Shown here in pieces: positions 53,566-64,000 of a stretch of DNA of 64,000 nt (its first letter is position 1; every line of letters begins with the position of its first letter). The stretch is from Lepiota brunneoincarnata (lineage: Eukaryota; Basidiomycota; Agaricomycetes; Agaricales; Agaricaceae). The DNA lies in assembly GCA_023014365.1 (NCBI GenBank), contig JAEBUN010000001.1:3410001-3474000 (forward strand), in the 5' to 3' direction. Under the pieces are notes generated by a model. It was given only the letters and a program-made list of their open reading frames with translations. It ran no database searches and had not been told where the DNA came from. The translations under genes were made by a program, and so were the position numbers.

Positions 53566-55167
53566 CAGTAAGGGACAAAACCCTTCCAATGATTTTTATA
53601 CTTCAACAAATATGTTAATAACTGCCCACCTACTAAGGATGAAACCTTCATATTTTAATTGGGAATACCTATATGACTCATATATCATCCTGCCAAATAT
53701 CATTATGTCATATGCCATTTTGGGAAGTCAGTGAATTAAACAATCATTTAAGGTCATTGGAAGGGTTTTGTCCGTCTCTAAGAAATTACCAATAATTACA
53801 CTTTTAGTACTTTGTATATCCTCCCCTGGCATCCAAGACAGCCTGAACCCTATCAGGCATACTCTCTATCAGATTCTGACACACTTCTGCTGGAATCTGA
53901 TCCCATTCCTTTTGTGTCCTATCCCATAATTCTTCCATCCCCTGAAGTGGAGTGTTATACTCCCCTAACTTGATTTTAAGGTGAGTCCACAAATGTTCAA
54001 TTGGATCAAGGTCTGGAGATTGTGGGGGCCACACCATAACCTCCATTTCAGCTGCTTTGAACCATTTTTGAGCCTTGGTGCACCTATGTTTGGGATCATT
54101 ATCTTGTTGAAAGACAATATCCTCCACCTCTTTGTCATACCACTCCAGGCTCCCCTTGAGTTCATCCTCCAAAATGGTGACAAATAGATCACCATCCATC
54201 TTACCATTAATCTTGGCTGCCAACCCTGGACCTTCCCACAGCATACAGCCCCATACCATAATGGAACCTCCTCCAAACTTTGTGGTTCCCTGCACCAGCC
54301 TATCACTAAGCCTCTCCCCTGCTCTTTTCCAGACCCAAACCCTGCCATCTGACCCTAAGCAATTGATTTTGGTCTCATCTGACCAAACCACCCTCTTCCA
54401 GTCTTCCAGAGTCCAGTCTGCATGTGCCTCTGCCCACTCCAATCCTTTCCTCTTGTGTATAACAGAGAGTTTAGGCCTTTTCCGCTTGACTACAGCCTTC
54501 ATTCCAGCTTTTTTGAGTGCTCTGCAAACTGTTTTGGATGATAGAGGTTGGTCAATGACAGTATGAAGGGTTCTGGTGATTTGGGAGGCATTTTCAGCCT
54601 TGCAGGATGTGATAAGATGAGTGGCATATTTGATATTGCCAACAGAAAGCTTGGTTGGGCGGCCACTAAGTGACTTTGAAAGTGTTGAACAATGTTTGGA
54701 GCGAAGACAAGATATAGTGCTGAGGCCAAGACCAGTGGTAGAAGCAATATGGGTAGCAGAGTGGCCTTTGTCCAAAAGGGAAAGAATATGGTTGCATTGA
54801 GTCATAGAGAGGGATCGCATGTTAGCAAAATGAGGTTGGGGGGGTGGTGTGAGCTAGGGAAGTGAGCAGCTATATTTATACATTACTCCAACCAGTCACA
54901 TGACATTATTTGCACTTATTTGGCTGTAATAAACAAAATCATGTGATTAGGGTAAAGACGGACAAAACCCTTCCAATGACCTTAAATGATTGTTTAATTC
55001 ACTGACTTCCCAAAATGGCATATGACGTAATGATATTTGGCAGGATGATACATGAGCCATATAGGTATTCCCAATTAAAATATGAAGGTTTCACCTTTAG
55101 TAGGTGGGCAGTTATTAACATATTTGTTGAAGTACAAAAATCATTGGAAGGGTTTTGTCCCTTACTG
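53566..55167 (-). mobile_element. Tc1/mariner-like element 2 (1,602 bp), apparently intact
   Basis: Flanked by TA at 53564-53565 and 55168-55169. Terminal inverted repeats are about 210 bp, start CAGTAAGGGACAAAACCC, and differ at only a few positions. The 20-base motif GGACAAAACCCTTCCAATGA is present four times, identical, in alternating orientation: 53573-53592 (+), 53754-53773 (-), 54960-54979 (+) and 55141-55160 (-). One intact transposase gene lies between. Confidence 0.95.
53804..54820 (-). CDS. Tc1-like DD34E transposase, intact
   Basis: Cut-and-paste transposase, 338 residues, the usual length for Tc1-type proteins. Residues 1-120 contain two helix-turn-helix-like units (SMTQCNHILSLLDKGHS and a second near 55-110) for inverted-repeat binding, with a basic VKRKRPKLS linker. 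The catalytic triad is complete: Asp148 in VVWSDETKINC, Asp240 in FQQDNDPKH and Glu275 in PDLDPIEHLW, with 34 residues between the last two. Stop and start are clean, there is no intron, and flanking repeats are nearly identical. The relative at 19149-20165 has the same length with one stop. Promoter elements were not identified. Confidence 0.93.
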   Translation of the reverse strand: MRSLSMTQCNHILSLLDKGHSATHIASTTGLGLSTISCLRSKHCSTLSKSLSGRPTKLSVGNIKYATHLITSCKAENASQITRTLHTVIDQPLSSKTVCRALKKAGMKAVVKRKRPKLSVIHKRKGLEWAEAHADWTLEDWKRVVWSDETKINCLGSDGRVWVWKRAGERLSDRLVQGTTKFGGGSIMVWGCMLWEGPGLAAKINGKMDGDLFVTILEDELKGSLEWYDKEVEDIVFQQDNDPKHRCTKAQKWFKAAEMEVMVWPPQSPDLDPIEHLWTHLKIKLGEYNTPLQGMEELWDRTQKEWDQIPAEVCQNLIESMPDRVQAVLDARGGYTKY

Positions 55168-55229
55168 TATGGGTTTGAACCCCCTGTGGTCAGCTCTGTT
55201 GGAAGGGGGTATATATTCTGGGACTAGAT

Positions 55230-55725
55230 TTCAAATTTAAATAAGCTCATCCCAGGGAAATTATAGATGAAGTAACTGTAACTCACATTGTCAATCCAAC
55301 CATCATTGCCCTCTTCCCCACCCTTCCCCAATTGTTGGACCACATGCCCATACATCCTGGAATGAGCATTGGCAGCGTTCAGAGTGAACAAGATAACACA
55401 TCCGTCATCCCCATTTTGATTGAGTTCTTTCACAAGCAGACTCGCTTCCCCTACACATGTGACCTCGAGAATAATGCTATCATCCACCTGGCTTCCAATG
55501 CTCCTAGTCCAAAGTAGGAGTCACGTGTTCCAGTGGTAGGTCCAAAGTTGATGATGCTGTCTTGGCAGCTTCAAGGTAATGGCTGAGGTTGAAAACATGC
55601 AGGGAAACAAGGGGATTGTTGTAGCCTGGTTTGGGGTATTTCATGATGACCTTCATCAGTATATGGAACAACAGTATCTGAATCTTTGGTTGGGCAAACC
55701 TTTCTATAGTTGGTTGATCAACCAC
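55230..55725 (-). pseudogene. unrecognised exon-like frames
   Basis: Two minus-strand frames (55725-55504 and 55487-55224) may be exons of one gene: VSLHVFNLSHYLEAAKTAS, then LEVTCVGEASLLVKELNQN. They adjoin with one stop between them. No domain recognised. Confidence 0.25.
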
Positions 55726-55805
55726 TCATTAGGAGGGATCATGGTGTGGGGGACATGTGACTATTGTTGGAAAAGGTCAAAGTGGCTGGCAGCTGGTAGT
55801 TCATA

Positions 55806-57072
55806 GGGAAAATGAGTACCAAAGCATTGTGATGGGAGAGGCAGGAGTTGGTTGTGGGGTAAAGAAAGTGGTTGCAGGGATCATACATAGCTCTAGCTGG
55901 AAGAGTGTTGGGATGAAGGCAAGGTAACATACATAGGCACTGCTTGATGGTTGCGGTGTGCCAAAAGGCACAACTGATGTGCTCATCTATTCACTAGTGG
56001 AGGTGTTAGTCAAAAGGGGCAGGCAAGGTAGACAGATCTCTTATGGTCAACAATCAAATCCCAGAGGGAAAGTTGGCATTGCTACCAGCTGGCGCCCTGA
56101 CTGAGCATGCATGCAGAACAATGAATAGCTACAGGCCCTGAAAGAGGTTTTCCTGAATCGTGCAACAAGCTAGCATGCCCGTAACCTGCAACACTGGGAG
56201 TAATAAAGTAAACGCAGCTTTGATTGCCACCTCAGGCATTGGCCTAACCCCACATTGTTCTGAACCCTGCTTTACACTCAGTGCCTTCTGGCATAATCCA
56301 ACTAATCACCCCCTTGCTCTATGCTCCTAGTTGCAATATTGGGAGAGATGAAGAAAAGCACATGGTTGTTGGGACATTATTTAAGCACTACCATGAGTCA
56401 TAATCTAGGAGGATGCTCTAGGATCTACATGTGCATTTATATTGTACTATAGACAGTCACAAACCTAGAGCTGTGACTAGCTGCTCTGCAAAAATGCAAC
56501 CAGGGAATGGTGTACTTAATCTACTGAGATTTCATCTTGTGGGGAAAAGCTATTGGGGTTGTAGAACATAACAATGAGGGTAGCATTGGAGGTGGCAAGG
56601 AAGGGACATTGTTTGCAATTCCTCAACCTTGTTCTTGCACCTGCTGAGGAAACAGAAGAAAATGAAGCAACAGAAATGACATTATCTGATAACCCTCAGG
56701 GTGATATACTGGATAACCATGGCAATAAAGAAGCACATAAATACTTGCCATGACTGCAACAATCCAGCAGTTTGAAAAAGGTGGGGTGAGTTATCAGCAC
56801 TGGTCCTAAATTCCTGGGGTGATATGTTAGTGATATGTTTGACTGAGTATTCAGATAGCCCAGAACCTTTGTGCTCCAGGGTTTAATCTCAAAAATAGAC
56901 TTATTCACATCACTGGTAGCGGAGGCAATGAGGTATTCATCTTCACTTGTATGTGCCTGTGTGGAGTAGTTTAAGCCTTACAATGTGACATAAGGTGTGG
57001 TTGGGCACTTACATCAACAACCTGGACAAGGGTTCCAACTGGAGCAGAAATTGAGCAATAATGATATGAGAT
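55806..57072. other. spacer
   Basis: Short frames only. The part from 56700 to 57070 probably holds the decayed C-terminus of the WD40 gene. Confidence 0.4.
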
Positions 57073-58140
57073 TCATGGTTCTGACTTACTGGCTCCATGA
57101 TAGAGAGATGTAACAAGTGAACCACTCTGTTGGTCAAAGAGATGGACACAGCCATCATCGCTCCCAACAGTGATCACAGTGCCTCTAATCACTGGTGCTA
57201 AGAGTAGTGGCACATTTTGCTGCATGATGTGCCAAAGGACCCAGACTGGTTTCACTGGTGGTAGGTTGTAAACATCAATCCCAGTGGCTAAGTTCAAAAC
57301 CAAGAGTGTCTGCTTATCAGCACACAGAACAGCGCATCCACTTGAAGGCATTGATGCTAATGGGTACTAAGCTCTGCAGTAATACAAAGTGGATGCTTAC
57401 ATTCTTGTAGAGAGGATGTAATGTTCAGATAGCCTCCATGGATCAAGCTGATAGATAAGTCTGATTATAGATGGTCAGACTAATATGTGAAATTACAGAG
57501 CTATGCACAATTCATGTGATTGCAAGAATGCCACAAGCACTTTTTTACCCGAATCCAGGAACTCAACGGAACAGGCAATGGAACACCGAGGCAGTGTACC
57601 ACCCAACTGAGATAGTCGACCTGAGAAAATCAAGTTGGGGAAAGGTAAGGTGGCAAGTAGTGAACATTACCTTGAGGGTTGATATTCCAGACTATAAGCC
57701 AGCCACCACCTACAGTTGCCACATGAAAGTTAATGGGGTTGAATGCAAGGTCCTGAACTGCATCTTCATGTATTAGATGTTTCTGAATGAATGCATACTC
57801 CTTTTTGGTGATTTTCTGATATATGTGAATGGAACCATCAGCACAGCCAAAGATAAAGTATAGGAGTGAGCCGTCTGTTGCCAGCAGAGCCCATATTGCA
57901 CTACAAATGGCACCATGTTCCAGAACGTGAATTAACCACTCAGGGGTGGAGGGGATTGCCCGAATATCCCAGATTATCACTTTGCAATCATCACCTGTTG
58001 AAATATCAGATTGTGTACCAAATCAATCATGTAATGAGCTACCTCCACTCAGCAGCTGAGACCTATCACTGCTGAACTTGAGCATGTTGATTGGCATGTC
58101 ATGGTGGTGTGTCTCAGGGCAAGAGAATACATCTCTGAGG
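57073..58140 (-). pseudogene. WD40 repeat protein relic
   Basis: Read downward: LKFSSDRSQLLSGG near 58075; then across a 48 bp GTAGCT...CAG intron (58033-57986) DDCKVIIWDIRA; then FGCADGSIHIYQKI; VQDLAFNPINFHVATVGGGW with LIVWNINPQG at 57740-57680; and after a decayed gap TVITVGSDDGCVHLFDQQSG near 57180-57120. These are WD40 blades with the G-x-D and W-D positions recognisable. WD40 propellers mediate protein interaction. The gap at 57360-57640 and later stops show decay; the family is multicopy in agarics. Confidence 0.65.
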
Positions 58141-58317
58141 AAGAACTAGTAATGTTATTTGTTAGGCTTGTAGGAGGCCACCCTGGAACGGGATATTGTA
58201 CCTGTGGTATTTGAGAAACCATTAAAACAATGGTAGGCAGATGAGAAGCCTAAAATCTAATGGCTGTTACTTATACCTGACTGCTCTATTGTTGCGTTCC
58301 TTCCTGCTCAGAACAAG

Positions 58318-58400
58318 TTTGTCACCATTGTGACACCCACTCAGGATGTCACTATTGTTGGTATGTCACTTTTGTGACACCCACTCGATTGTCACAAGCA
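58318..58400 (+). repeat. short palindromic direct repeat
   Basis: TTGTGACACCCACTC occurs twice about 57 bp apart, each near an inverted GTCAC/GTGAC pair. No function assigned. Confidence 0.5.
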
Positions 58401-58495
58401 AGAACAAGGTGCCAGATGACAATAAAGTCGTTATGGGATACCTGGATACATTGCAGTCAACACATATAAGTGCAAGTCAGTGCTAGTGATACTAC

Positions 58496-58768
58496 ATGCA
58501 TGCCATGACCCGAAGTTTCAGAACGCTACAAACCATATTCCCAGAACCAGCAGTTCCTAGAATCCATGCATCCTTGAGGGCAACCTACCCCATAGTTGGA
58601 ATGGGGAGTGATGATGGAGGCCCTGCAAGGATTGCAGGTGAAGTTGTGATGAAGCCAAGGGGGAAGTTGGGGCATCTTAGTAGGGGAGGATATTCATTGA
58701 AAGAAGTACTTGCTTGGGATAAAGTGATGTACAAGGCTGTTCAGGTAGACATCTTGCTTCATGTTTGA
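58496..58768 (+). CDS. small open frame, 90 residues, unknown
   Basis: Contains RGGYSLKEVLAWDKVMYKAVQ near its end, a style of segment seen in agaric transposon proteins, but too short to assign. It is isolated and followed by spacer. Confidence 0.3.
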   Translation: MHAMTRSFRTLQTIFPEPAVPRIHASLRATYPIVGMGSDDGGPARIAGEVVMKPRGKLGHLSRGGYSLKEVLAWDKVMYKAVQVDILLHV

Positions 58769-59130
58769 AATGTCCTAATCCCTGGCAGGGGTGTGTTTGT
58801 AGAGCAATAAACACTCATCTAGAACCTAATGAACCTTTTATAAAGCAAAGTTCAGAAAGATCAAGATAGTTTGCGAAGAGGTACGTAGCTCAATGACTCC
58901 ATCGTGCAATCTAACTATGTCTATAGGTAAATAGTCAGTATCCGATTTTAAATAAATACCACAACAATTGGGTGACAATCAACTTTATACATGGTTCACT
59001 TCAGAACTGCTGATGTAATAGATAAACTAGAGACTGCAGAGGCATAGCACAGACTTTGCTTTTGCAAGGCTGTTCATGCTATAACAACACATTTCCAATA
59101 GCACAAATTTTCCTGGAGTATGCTAAAATC
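58769..59130. other. spacer
   Basis: Nothing recognised. Confidence 0.4.
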
Positions 59131-61040
59131 AAATTATTGCAAAGTCCACTTTAGAAGGGGTATCAAATTGAGACTGCTCATTGATAGGAGCGCATTTACA
59201 AGTTTTGCAAATGCTCTGTCCATGTCAGGCTCCAATATCTTTGGGATGTCAAGGAGAGGTAGAGTGGAAGGCCATGGTTTGATGCCCATGTAAAAAAGTG
59301 GATTAGAATAGTTTGTATGGTTTTCAGAAGCAAATTGGTCGACAGCATCAAGTGGAATGCTATGTGGTAGCATCTGAACCTAGCATGCAGTTGTGTATGT
59401 ACCACCAGCAATTTTCCAGGTGGGCAATGACTTGAGGTGAGGATGACCAGTGAAGTATTTATGTGTTTGGAGAGCAAAGTTGTTCTTGATCCAGAATGAG
59501 CCAACAATGTGAATCAGCATTCAACACATTGAAGAGGGCATCTATGCTCTGCTTAGAGTGGTCAAACTACATGCTCAATGTCAATGGGGAGATGTTTTAT
59601 TGTGGGATCGTACATCAAGAGGGAGTTGAGAAACATTGACTGGGACCCCATTTGAATGAGATGCTCTGATACCTGTTTGCTTTGTGAGAAATTGGCAAGG
59701 GTGATAGGTGTCATTTCACAGCCATTGATGAAAAGACAAAGCCTGGCTTGAGAGTGGGTACGAGGGGATATGTTTGCAGAAGATGGAATCTGAAAATAGG
59801 GAAAAACTCTCCAAAACTGTATCCACTTGCAGAGTTCGGGACTCACATCCTCCAATGTAGGTAAGACTGATAGGTAATCCTTTAATAGTTCCCCTATGTT
59901 CATGCTTGTTGTCATCTTGACATTTAATTGGCTGAAGGTGAGGAGTTTTTGGGCAGCCATTTTGTGGTGTATGAGATGGGGTTCGAGAACTGATTTCTTG
60001 AGGACCTCAGATGGAGCAACAGATGGAGCAACAGAGAAGCATGATTTGGACAACTTTTCAAATTGAGTAAATGTGCCATCCTCCAATGGAAGCACTGGAA
60101 GTCCAAGTAAAGGAGCGTATCCCTCCTGGGATTGATAACCAATTATGCCTTGTATATGTTTGAATCCAAGTGCTGATGCATTGAACAGGGGCTGGTTGGC
60201 CAGAGTTTGGTTTCGAATGTACTCTGGGGCTACAAGCAAAACAGAGTTCACAGCAACATTCTGGAGTCATTGGGTCACCGGTGAAGGCAATGTGGACAAA
60301 TTCTGGGGTTGAATCAGTTTTTAAGCTGTGCGAATAGGAGTGGGAAGCCAATATGAGAGATGGGTGGAGGGACAAGACATGATCGTGGAAGCGACTCCTG
60401 GGGATTGGAGCCTCAGATGTGGCTGCCATTTGATAGACCGCATCAATGATCATAGTTGAGACGGTCTTGTAGGTAACCAATAGGACAGCTTTCAAATTCC
60501 CTGGCCAGTACACTGTATTATCCAAGACCTTTGCACAGTCCTCCAACAAGGACAGGTACAGCTATGGTATAACAGCCATTAGAACCATTGATTGTAGGAT
60601 GATCACATGTTTTCATATTCATCAAGCCAGATGGTCCTTGCTAGGATAAACGATGTAGAGACATGAATGGGAAGATTGAAGGATACAGGAAGAGGAAGTG
60701 TTGAGAATGGGTCATGGATACTGGCAGGCAACTGGCAAGCAGCAACCCAAGCAACTGGGGGCATCCCAAGGCAATACTGTTCATATAGTGAGGAAGGGGA
60801 TGTCACAATTTATCCAGTGTACTGCAATGGAGGTGACACATCAGACTTGAGATCTGAACAGAGTGCTGGATATTGAGACTGGATGGCAACCCACCTAAAA
60901 CCACTACCTGATGGGGATGTGTCATAGGCTAATGGATTGTGTGATAGACTTGAGAGGAGAAAAGAAAACACATCATTCAAGGAAGTGACATTAGTGAAAG
61001 TTTGAAAGTTGCTGAAAGAAAAAGAGAATGTAGACAAAGT
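59131..61040 (-). pseudogene. sacsin-like protein relic
   Basis: Read downward: FSTLPLPVSFNLPIHVSTSFIL near 60710-60650, resembling the sacsin segment that follows its GHKL-type ATPase region; LEDCAKVLDNTVYWPGNLK near 60545-60490; LANQPLFNASALGFKHI, APLLGLPVLPLEDGTFTQF near 60120-60060, the sacsin LPLLPL.DG signature; then about 150 residues to 59562. Frames change near 60600, 60250 and 59560. The ATPase part itself is not visible. Sacsin-like proteins are co-chaperone type factors in animals; the role of fungal copies is unknown to me. Confidence 0.5.
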
Positions 61041-61108
61041 AGAGGAAGGGGTTGTTGATAATCATTCACTTTTTACATAGTCCTAGCAATAACTACTGTC
61101 CAAACCAT

Positions 61109-63501
61109 CTATTTGGTTTGTCCATATTTGGATCTGTACAAACTATTGTTCAGTTCCAACAGAAACAACCACCAGAAAGATCTTGCAAAGCAAGGTGTTA
61201 CAAACATGGATTCAACTGTGGCTGGTTTATGGTGTGAGAATCTCAGATAAAGGAAGAAAATAGTACTTACCAGCTCAGGGAGTGCCCTCTGGGTGGCATA
61301 CTCAATAGATATCTGCTGTTCCTCAATCAGCCCATTCTGCCAGAGGTCATCATAATAGTTTTCAGGGAGTTGAGCAGGAACCCCCTTCAGGCAATCATTG
61401 GGATCAACACTGTCTGATGCAGCTTCCCTGTAGTGGAAATAGCTTGAGTTGCCAATGGCTTTGATCTTACCATCCCCAGTACTATCAACAAAGTCAAGAA
61501 TCTTGGTAATGGCAGGGTTCCACCAACTTGCCCTGATGTGCTGTACTTTCTTGTGCTGGGTACCATATGCCTCAACCTCGGTTTCATCACCACTCATCCC
61601 CCCCATCCCCTAATTCTGTAAGGAGTGAGTTGACATGATCCCAAAATACTGGATTATCTTTTCTTCAATTCACAACAATGTTCTTCCTCTGGCGATACAG
61701 CTTGCAAAAAGTTAAGCCACATATAACATGCAGTAAGGACCAAATTTGCACATACCCCTTTCCTGCATCCAAGGATCTGATTGCACTTTTTGGCTTGATC
61801 ATGCTTGGTTCATACCCTCATCACCTTTTGACTTGGACTCTCCAAAGAGCCTGGAGGTGGAGGCTGACCATCAAGGTAAGCAGTCCTCGTATGTTGCAGA
61901 TGCTGTTCAAGGGCTTGCTTCAGTGCTAGAAGTGTGATCTTTGCTTGATCAACGTCAAGGAGATTGTATGGGGTGGACACTGGCTCTCTGGGTTTGCCAC
62001 TATGTCTGGGTGTCCTGGGCGAGGCACTAAGTCCTTGTCCTTCTGCTGAGAGATTTTGTATGGTAGTCCAAATGCGAGCCTGGAGCTCCAAGGCAAGTAG
62101 TACAAGCAAATCATTGTTCCACCAAGACTTGGAGCCATTTGATAACACAGCATTCCAGTCAAATTAGTAGGTTATCAACTGTGGGGCCAGGACAACCTGC
62201 TTGTCTATCCTGATAGTTCTTGATATCTGTGCTAGGTGGAGGGGGTGGGATAGTATCATGAGGGGAATGCCATAAATTTTTCTCCTTGACAAAACCTGAA
62301 ATTACCCTCTGAATAAGGCTCATTAGTTAAGGCAGCCAGGGAGGTAGTAATAATTACTCACATTTAGTTGTAGATCCACTAGAGTCTCATTTCGATCCTT
62401 CCTCAACAGAGGCTTGCTCATCAGATCCATCCATTGGAAAATCCTGATTGGGATTGTTGGAGGGATTCCACCTATATCACAGTTTCCCAGCGTGGCATAC
62501 AGTGGGAGAGTCTGGAGGGGGCTGCTGGAGTTGATGTTCAACTTGCTGCTGTACCTGCTTGTTGATTTGTTGGGAAAGGTTCTCCAACACCTGGCTAGCA
62601 ATGGCAGATGACATTGCCAGAGTCTGATTTGGCTACGAGAGTGTTACCGGACAGAAGCTGTAAATAGTCAATCCACCTACTGATAGAGTTGGGATATTTT
62701 GACTAGCTTGCTGGTTGAGAGCAGACAGCTGTAAACCAAGCTATTGGAGGCTGCTTCCAACAAGTGAACTGACTTACAATTAACAATACTAAGGTTTGTA
62801 AGATAGTGGGATTTTGGATAATGCCCTGAGAAATTTGTGAGCATTCTGTATACTAGGGTCGTGGTATGGACTCACAGCAACTTCAGGAGGTATTGGGATA
62901 GACTAACCACTGGTGACCAATCAAACATACACATGAGCTCAAGCATGTACCTCCTGAGCAGGATTCAGCAAGTTAGAATCCCCAGACAGCCAGGATGGTT
63001 GTTCTGCTGTGCTAGGATGAGCTGCCCCATCTGTAACATGAGACTGTCAAAAGCTATCAAAACCATACATGATGCCATAGATAACTTACTTACCCAGCAT
63101 CCATCAAGGACCTCCATGTCCATGTCAAAGTCTGAGCCAGATGCCCCTGTAGCTGGTGTAGCATAATCACTAGTAGTCGTACTACAGCCAGACATTAATA
63201 GAGAAGTATTAAAAGAAGAAGTTACCTGCCTTGTCTGAGCAGGACAAGTGGAGCTGTTGGGGGTGGAGTTCGGTTGCATTGTGGGTGTGGTAGTTGTATG
63301 TTCATGACAGCTTTTTGAAGGCCATTGTGCTATTGTAGGGAGATGAAGGAGAGCATGATCGATAACAATTGTCCTCTGACTGGACAATAAATAGCTATAA
63401 GACAAAGTATTCATGGCCAGAGCGATTACTACAACAGGAAGGGGATGAATACAAACAAGAAGAAACAATGTAACAAAAAATTGCTCACTGTACAATAGCA
63501 T
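61109..63501 (-). pseudogene. agaric multicopy family with GMS.DE motif
   Basis: N-terminal part from about 63290 (Ser/Thr-rich, then GSDFDMDMEVLDG) with a GTAAGT donor near 63091; a Gln-rich coiled coil (QVLENLSQQINKQVQQQVEH) near 62580; a segment SKSWWNNDLLVLLALELQAR near 62130; an acidic/Pro linker; then GGMSGDETEVEAYG...ASWWNPAITKILDFVD from 61606 and LPENYYDDLWQNGL near 61340, ending with a GTAAGT near 61270. The order matches a family of unknown function that I recall as repeated in agaric genomes. Stops near 62460, 62400 and 61810 break it. Confidence 0.4.
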
Positions 63502-64000
63502 TCAGTTGTCATAGACAATGAGGAGCAGGTTATCAGGAAGTCCAACCACAGAGAGCATGCCAGATACTAGCCAGTTTTGCTCTACAACTCAAACCTCAAT
63601 CACCGACAGAATGCAGCTGAAATCTAATGTGAGTGAAATGTCCCTAATACCATAATATCTATTAACCAAAAGTGACCACTTGCAGTTGACCCATAGCCTC
63701 AACTGTCACACACATGCCATTAATATGCTCAAATTCAGTCCCAATTGTTCAAAGCTCTTGAGCAGGGGTAAGTAGCTCCTAATGACATGCCACAAGTCAG
63801 CTCATGTCACAGCGGACGACTGCAATACTTGCCATATGGGACCTCAAGAGGGGAGGCTACCAAAAGATCAACATCCCTTTGCATGGCAGAATCTGCTCTG
63901 CAATATGGACACCTATAAGCTCACAAGACGTATCAGCAACTTTTGTGTTTGGGTGTGCAGATGGGGCATTATTTTTGTGCCTGAAGGGAATCCTCACCTT
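63502..64000. other. right edge, no feature recognised
   Basis: Short frames only; could be an upstream exon or promoter of the minus-strand relic. Confidence 0.35.

Noticed and set aside
1..64000. tRNA genes
   Set aside because: No stretch with convincing A and B boxes and cloverleaf pairing was seen by eye.

Overview
The window looks like a transposon-dense, gene-poor block of a filamentous basidiomycete genome, most likely an agaricomycete. The evidence is short (46-77 bp) GT-AG introns, chromodomain Gypsy elements, a half-tRNA-primed Copia, a Tad-like LINE, Tc1-like elements, and relics of gene families that are multicopy in agaricomycetes (TET/JBP-like dioxygenase, MULE-type transposase joined to a USP-like peptidase, sacsin-like, WD40). 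I found no host housekeeping gene and no tRNA gene. Family names rest on recognised motifs; no database was searched.

Layout. 1-710: end of a long LTR (family X) carrying three ~131 bp repeats. 711-7775: a CpG-rich, fairly young chromodomain Gypsy with gag, protease-RT-RNaseH-integrase, a spliced antisense gene between pol and the 3' LTR, and a 661 bp 3' LTR. This Gypsy lies inside the reverse transcriptase of an older retroelement (7776-10414, minus). 10415-13373 is duplicated unit A: a truncated zinc-finger gene (minus), a minisatellite unit and a TET/JBP-like relic (plus). 13376-17975: two inverted repeat arrays around two divergent C-x2-C-x6-C proteins. 18116-18678: a tandem duplication. 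18730-20590: an 18S rRNA fragment split by a Tc1-like element. 20800-24800: an older, CpG-depleted copy of the Gypsy. 25344-30780: a MULE-peptidase relic and an unknown spliced gene.

32152-51960 is duplicated unit B, a paralogue of unit A expanded by three insertions: a complete Copia (34414-39433), a Tad-like LINE (39553-46549, itself carrying a 320 bp solo LTR) and an X-family solo LTR (46672-49026). All three entered the same point of a ~118 bp minisatellite unit. Part of unit B is inverted (50144-51960). From 52000 on: a Tc1-like element with an intact 338-residue transposase (53566-55167), then decayed minus-strand relics: WD40, sacsin-like, and an agaric multicopy family with a GMS.DE motif.

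Apart from the Gypsy at 711-7775, most elements have lost CpG through C-to-T and G-to-A changes. The two Copia LTRs and the two Gypsy copies show this directly, pointing to a cytosine-methylation or RIP-like process acting on repeats. The elements mostly record layered insertion; only the Tc1-like element at 53566-55167 looks capable of present activity.
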